27,738 nt of DNA from positions 57,908 to 85,645 of the forward strand of contig NW_014040216.1 of NCBI RefSeq assembly GCF_001186125.1, given 5' to 3'. A program made the position numbers and the translations under genes. Every line of letters starts with the position of its first letter. Positions within the stretch are counted from its first letter, which is position 1. This document shows positions 23,381-27,738 of the stretch, in pieces. Source of the DNA: Sphaeroforma arctica JP610 (lineage: Eukaryota > Opisthokonta > Ichthyosporea > Ichthyophonida). Below the pieces are notes generated by a model, which had not been told where the DNA came from, ran no database searches, and worked only from the letters and a program-made list of their open reading frames with translations.

Positions 23381-23725
23381 GGCTGAAGTACTTTCGCCAA
23401 AGTTATTGGTATGAAATAACATCAGCAATCTATTGGCCCGTACCGACTTCTGATGTGTTTCATATAACGGGGATGCGATAACCTCCCTGATATTACTTCA
23501 TATTGGCAGTGAAATGGAACTAGTGATCCACCATAGCCTACTAGCCAAGCTTACTTGCCTATCTATTTACTATTTCTCTCAGAGCGAAGGCTTTAGATCC
23601 ACGATATATATTATACCTTGAAATGGTATCACTGTTTTTTTAATAAATATTTTGTGAAGAAATATTTTGTGAAGAGGCATCGTTTTGCAATATTACAAAT
23701 GTTACTATAAAATGTACGGGGTACT

Positions 23726-23918
23726 AGCTGAAGCAAATTTAATTGTGATATACAGCTTTCGCCACGATATGTTGTATTCATCATAGCTGAGGATCACAAA
23801 GCTGCCCTACGGAATACTGACTCAATACCACCTTTAGGAAAGCTGAAGCAAATTTAATTGTGATAAGCAGCTTTCGCCGCGATATGTTATATACATCATA
23901 GCTGAGTATCACAAAGCT
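23726..23918. repeat. 78-bp direct duplication, copies 115 bp apart
   Basis: Copies at 23726-23803 and 23841-23918 start AGCTGAAGCAAATTTAATTG and end CACAAAGCT, and differ at about six positions by eye. The intervening 37 bases are unrelated. Confidence 0.92.
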
Positions 23919-24098
23919 TACAGAGATATCATTTTGCACTCCTTCATTTGAGCCAAGGTTTATATTTTTGGCTAAGATTTACATGTTTTTCTTTCTGCAC
24001 GTAGGTGTAGTTGCGGTTTTAGATATTATATATTTGTGTGAACAGGCAGCAATTTTTTTGCCGTTCATCAATTCGTACAGTTTGTATAGATGTACATT

Positions 24099-24178
24099 CC
24101 TGTGATAATTTACGATACATGTCTATTTATGAATTTATCCTGTGATAATATACGATACATGTCTATTTATGAATTAGT
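24099..24178. repeat. 40-bp tandem duplication
   Basis: Two adjacent copies beginning CCTGTGATAAT and containing TACGATACATGTCTATTTAT, differing at only a few positions. Confidence 0.92.
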
Positions 24179-24876
24179 CTACATTTATGAAATTCATGTT
24201 TGAAGATTTACAATTGTAATTTCGGTTCTTTTAGCAATTTAAACTATTCATTGTATAGTACAGTCACTCGTATAAATATATAAGAGATGCAGCTTAATTT
24301 ATGTTCACGAAACCGCCCCACCTCGACATACGCCGACAGATAAGCATCGACCTTCATATAGAGTGGCCAGTGAGAGTGCACCTGTCACACGACTACGTAT
24401 TTGTATCAGCGATTCCGCTGACGTAGCTACATATAACATAACTACTAGAACTATTGCTACAATGTATGATTCATTTTAACGTCTTAGAATATTCGTTTCG
24501 CGAATGAATATTAGTCTAATAGTTTAATATATACAACGAACGTATGCATATAAATTCAACGTATGATTCTGACAGTATATCTCTGCCCTCATACGCTTCC
24601 ACGAAAATAGAACTGTAGTGTATCCGCATGCTCGCACCAATATTCCAATGCCTATCGCCAAGGTCGCGACTGTTGTAAACACCAAGGTGACAGTGAATCT
24701 GTGTCACCCGTTCATCTGCTTGATGAGACCCGAATGATTCATACACCTATCAAACACAACTTAAAATTAATATCTCATACGTGAATTGTGCCCAATCGCC
24801 GAGTAAATACAAAACGCAGATAGAACTCTACATGGAAACTTACGTATTTTTACTCGAATATTGTACTGTACTATCC

Positions 24877-26977
24877 TCACGAGTCCTCGGTCAGTGTGTG
24901 CAGGTGCCGCATAGTTGGCCGTCCGTGCGGACAATTCCACGGCAAATTGATCTCGCCCATGTGCACGAGCATCTCCTTCATCTTCCGCTTTTTCAAAGCC
25001 GTCCCGATCATGATACTTTTCCTGCACGCACGCATAGCAAACATCTTGCGCACTTTTGTGGGCCTACAAAGCACTCCTGGCGTGTCGCTGAGTGTATGAA
25101 TCATTTCTTCGACGTCTGATACACCAAACACAGTGTTCTTAGAATTCGGTACAGCGCTGAGGCGGACGCGACGACCTATCATTGCACCCTCGCTATGGTG
25201 ACAAAAGAGTGTCAGAGGTCAGGAAAAAAAGTACAATCCATCATTTTTTTGCAAATGAAGTAGTCAAATATATTATGTATACACTGATATTAATCTTCGA
25301 AGAGTCAGAGACAAGAGTAAAATATATCAATAGTCCATAATATACAAATTCGAACTGTTCTGTTCTTGGCAATGGTTATAATGGAGATTGCAGATACACC
25401 CTACACAACACACCTTTGGTCCACAGTAAATCGAAATCCATTCTTCTCGAATATTGGCAGCTCATCGAGGAGGATCGATTCCTATGAAAAAAGGCCCATG
25501 TAGGCAGTATAGTCGCATAGTTAATAAGTGTCTGAAACGTTCGTGTGGATGAACATTAGCAAACCAAGTCGGCTTGGTAACACTTTTAGCGGCTAAATCA
25601 CCAGTTGTGTTTATGCTTGCGGTTAAATTTGGTTTTTAGGAGAATGTACTAGGGGTGCAAACGTCCACCAATGTGCCTATGATCGGATACACTGATACGT
25701 GTGAGAAACCACTTGTGCAAGGGTTCAACTTCCCTGTTGATTCACTATATGGATGGTGCTACAAAAGGATATACATACAGCTACACGATCTTGTAGTTAA
25801 TACATCTAAGAAGCCGCGTATATTCAACTTCAATCATATATATAGTAGGAAGGCAAAAACAGAGGCATTACCGCTCGCAATATGATTATCCACCGATTAA
25901 CTCTGAACACGTTGCGTTGAGTTAGGATGCTTCTTACCTTTTGGCGTGCGTACAAAAATCGAGCTTCAATGCATACCTGGGGAGCTGTCAGTTCGAGTAA
26001 CTTGGGGACCACCATTGGCTGCGATTGTAATTTAGTTGTAGTTTGTAGTGTTTCGAAGTTATAAATCTCATCAGTCGCATGCTGATCGATGATGAATAGG
26101 TCGTTGCGCAGCCGGGCAATTATGAATCCCAGATTGAACTGTCCAAGTACTTCCATCTGCGAATAAGGAGGTTAAAAAAATTGGTACATTACTAGAGGGT
26201 CAATAGATAAGGCACGTATAGATAGATGTCGGGACATACGCTAAAATAGCCAACAAAGAATAATTTCATTCATTTAGAAGATACTTTTGCAATATTAAAT
26301 AATAATCAAAACCAGCATTCATTCCATATAATTAAATATCTACAGTCAAAAAATATTCTTTCTCTTATGTGCACACAAATATTTTAGTATTAGTTTGAAG
26401 ATGAAATTTATGTGAAAAGCATATGTTATACCTCTTCAAATATTCTACACGAGTGGGCTCGTATGGAAAGACTACATAGTTTGTGGCCAGCGCCTTGTGA
26501 CTGCCCCGCCCTTACTATGCTTCGTATATAGAAACGAAGACGAACCAGAGATTCAATCTACCTACATAGCTCTAAAAGGATTCCATCTACCTACATAGCA
26601 CTTAAAGGATTCCATCTACCTTCATAGCTCTAAAAGGATTCCATATACTTACATAGCTCTAAAAGGTATATACACTGCGAGCTTGTCATACTTCTTACGT
26701 CACTGCAAATCATCATATACAAACGGGCGGTTTGTGTGTCGTGCTTAGCAATTCTTCCCAATTACTATCCTCGTTTACTTTCACTGATACTGACTATGAT
26801 AGAAGTTCTAGGCTATACATACAAAAATATCACGCAATACCTTCACAAAATCTTCTTTTGTTATTTGTCGCTCCAGCTCAGCCTCCGCAGCTGTGTTCTC
26901 CCCTGGGGCTATTTTGGCTTTAAATTTTCCCTTAAGAGTCTTCTGTGTTCCGTCCTCATTCTTCTTGGCCGCTTCAG
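24877..26977 (-). CDS. PMS2: PMS2 (MutL-alpha endonuclease subunit), C-terminal four exons
   Basis: Mismatch-repair endonuclease that pairs with MLH1 and nicks the discontinuous strand. Coding exons in reading order: 26977-26841, 26156-25977, 25481-25414, 25192-24877 (stop TGA). Phases agree, and the first shown exon begins in phase 1, so earlier exons are missing. The family block [18 protein letters not shown] leads into [16 protein letters not shown], then the metal-binding endonuclease motif [12 protein letters not shown] (DQHA-x2-E-x4-E). Further blocks are [47 protein letters not shown] (ACR motif) and [11 protein letters not shown] (CPHGRP). All nuclease and zinc residues seen in active PMS2 are present. 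The ATPase half is not in the window as far as I can recognise. A minus-strand frame ending 27268 region (about 27385-27262) has a phase-compatible donor but no homology and is not included. The donor at 25977 is chosen because it aligns without gaps with human PMS2. Confidence 0.95.
26551..26666. repeat. 29-bp minisatellite, 4 copies, in a PMS2 intron
   Basis: Unit ATTCCATCTACCTACATAGC followed by TCTAAAAGG, with a few substitutions between copies. It lies in the intron between the exons ending 26841 and starting 26156. Confidence 0.95.
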
Positions 26978-27336
26978 CTGAAAAGAGATAGCATATTGAT
27001 GGTTGATAGGTGCTTGCAACATAAATTGTGCAATTAAATGCAAACCAGATGGATGAAACAATGGCACCAGTGTTGAAGAGTTAGTTTAAACGAATAAACT
27101 AACGAACAAGCTATATGATTCGGAATACTCAGATACATTTGCGATGCAGTAGTTGAATATCCGAACACTCTTAGTAACGATCGGCAACTATACATGTTTT
27201 TTATTTCTGATTGCACACTTCACATGTAATTGAAAATGCAGGTGGTGATTATTTACAACACCTTACTATTCGCAAATATTTCTATATACTTAGCCGTACA
27301 TATGCCCGTGTACTTGGCATGATGTGTAGCTCCTAG
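26978..27336. other. AT-rich DNA upstream of the first visible PMS2 exon
   Basis: Probably PMS2 intron. No conserved coding block is seen on either strand. Confidence 0.5.
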
Positions 27337-27738
27337 ATCAATGTAGCGCCACAAAAGCAGACCACCTTCCTCAATGCGAGTGCTCGTAGACTGGCTAATC
27401 AAATTCTAGTCAGTAACACTGCTATAGCTCCTAAAGATATAACTTCCTGTAATATTGATCATACGGAGGAGTCACAGATGGCAAGCTCCACAAGCACACA
27501 TCGTAATCAGCGGGCAACCCCTCAGCGAAACATTCAGGTGCGAGAACAACTTAAGCGTATAGCAGACCAAGAACAAAATTTGAAGACGTCGACGGCTCTT
27601 TTACATAAATTTAAATGCAGTTGTTTCGAAGTTTTGTATACGCTAAGCATTACGCTAAGCATTCAAAAAGTGACTCCAGTCATCGATCAGTTCGTTCATC
27701 CTCCTCTTCCGGCCGCCATTCAAGTCCAAACATATATA
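27337..27738 (+). CDS. possible partial coding region running off the right edge
   Basis: One plus-strand frame is open for 134 codons from 27337 to the window end. Its first Met is at 27478 (MASSTSTHRNQRATPQ), followed by a basic, helical RNIQVREQLKRIADQEQN stretch. Near the end a different frame becomes Ser/Arg-rich (SDSSHRSVRSSSSSGRHSS), which looks more coding-like. A phase-0 splice from a GTGCGA donor after RNIQ (about 27540) to the AG before CATTCAAAAAGTG (about 27660) would join the two. No family is recognised. It may instead be intronic DNA of PMS2, so confidence is low. Confidence 0.3.
   Translation, partial: MNVAPQKQTTFLNASARRLANQILVSNTAIAPKDITSCNIDHTEESQMASSTSTHRNQRATPQRNIQVREQLKRIADQEQNLKTSTALLHKFKCSCFEVLYTLSITLSIQKVTPVIDQFVHPPLPAAIQVQTYI

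Larger units (their letters stand above)
20585..24876. other. 4.3-kb stretch without a recognisable gene
   Basis: Holds the kinase promoter side, an AT-rich segment, cryptically simple GC-rich DNA (21030-22540), a TA microsatellite (about 22800-22845), a minisatellite (23157-23380) and two short duplications (23726-23918, 24099-24178). Open frames at 20775-21012, 22120-22365 and 24516-24746 show no known domain. Minus-strand frames at about 24300-24720 contain a hydrophobic stretch (VFTTVATLAIGIGILVRACG) and could be exons, but no start or family is seen. Confidence 0.6.

Noticed and set aside
22747-23400. 217-codon minus-strand frame of TLYTVYSGYT repeats
   Set aside because: It reflects a GTGTAGA minisatellite fused to AT-rich DNA. 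Another frame is equally repetitive, and no domain or splice support is seen.
25936-25977. Alternative PMS2 donor (GTAAGA) extending exon 26156-25977 by 14 residues
   Set aside because: The shorter form aligns with human PMS2 without a gap (LTAPQ to ESILLDEL), whereas the extension would insert unrelated residues.
27262-27385. Minus-strand frame GGLLLWRYIDLGATHHAKYT as an extra PMS2 exon
   Set aside because: Its GTAAGG donor is phase-compatible with exon 26977, but it lacks homology to any MutL region and overlaps a longer plus-strand open frame.

Overview
The window is intron-rich eukaryotic nuclear DNA. Genes lie close together on both strands, introns are GT-AG (often GTATGT or GTAAG) with little polypyrimidine tract, and (TA)n/(CA)n microsatellites and minisatellites are abundant. 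A Runt-domain gene limits the source to Holozoa. The compact divergent and convergent gene layout, the protist-type FKBP and the non-animal Runt architecture suggest a unicellular holozoan, perhaps an ichthyosporean such as a Sphaeroforma relative. That placement is inference.

Layout, left to right. 1-1295: (TA)n tract and upstream DNA. 1296-6823 (+): a 12-exon gene whose in-phase splicing gives 805 aa carrying a Runt DNA-binding domain, an IPT/TIG domain and ankyrin repeats. 6824-8428: microsatellites and a duplicated repeat. 8429-10488 (-): five-exon FKBP-type prolyl isomerase. 10489-11499: divergent promoter region holding a 29-bp minisatellite with an assembly gap. 11500-12422 (+): two-exon FYV7/TAP26-like rRNA-processing protein. 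13340-17249 (-): six-exon MTCH2-like mitochondrial carrier homologue. 17562-19382 (+): five-exon ADAT2-like tRNA adenosine deaminase, with an in-frame TAA after one of two tandem acceptors. 19598-20584 (-): single-exon protein kinase. 20585-24876: long stretch without a recognisable gene, with cryptically simple GC-rich DNA, a minisatellite and short duplications. 24877-26977 (-): last four coding exons of PMS2 (MutL C-terminal endonuclease domain). 27337-27738 (+): possible partial gene at the right edge.

Most genes are housekeeping genes (ribosome biogenesis, tRNA editing, mismatch repair, mitochondria) and do not form a pathway. Two head-to-head pairs (FKBP/FYV7-like and MTCH2-like/ADAT2) probably share promoter regions.

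The notable find is the Runt-IPT-ankyrin protein. Its Runt domain keeps every DNA-contact residue at RUNX1 spacing, but the usual RUNX tail is replaced by a dimerisation-type Ig fold and ankyrin repeats. This is the order seen in NF-kappaB p100/p105 (Rel Ig fold, IPT, ankyrin) with Runt in place of the first Rel Ig domain.
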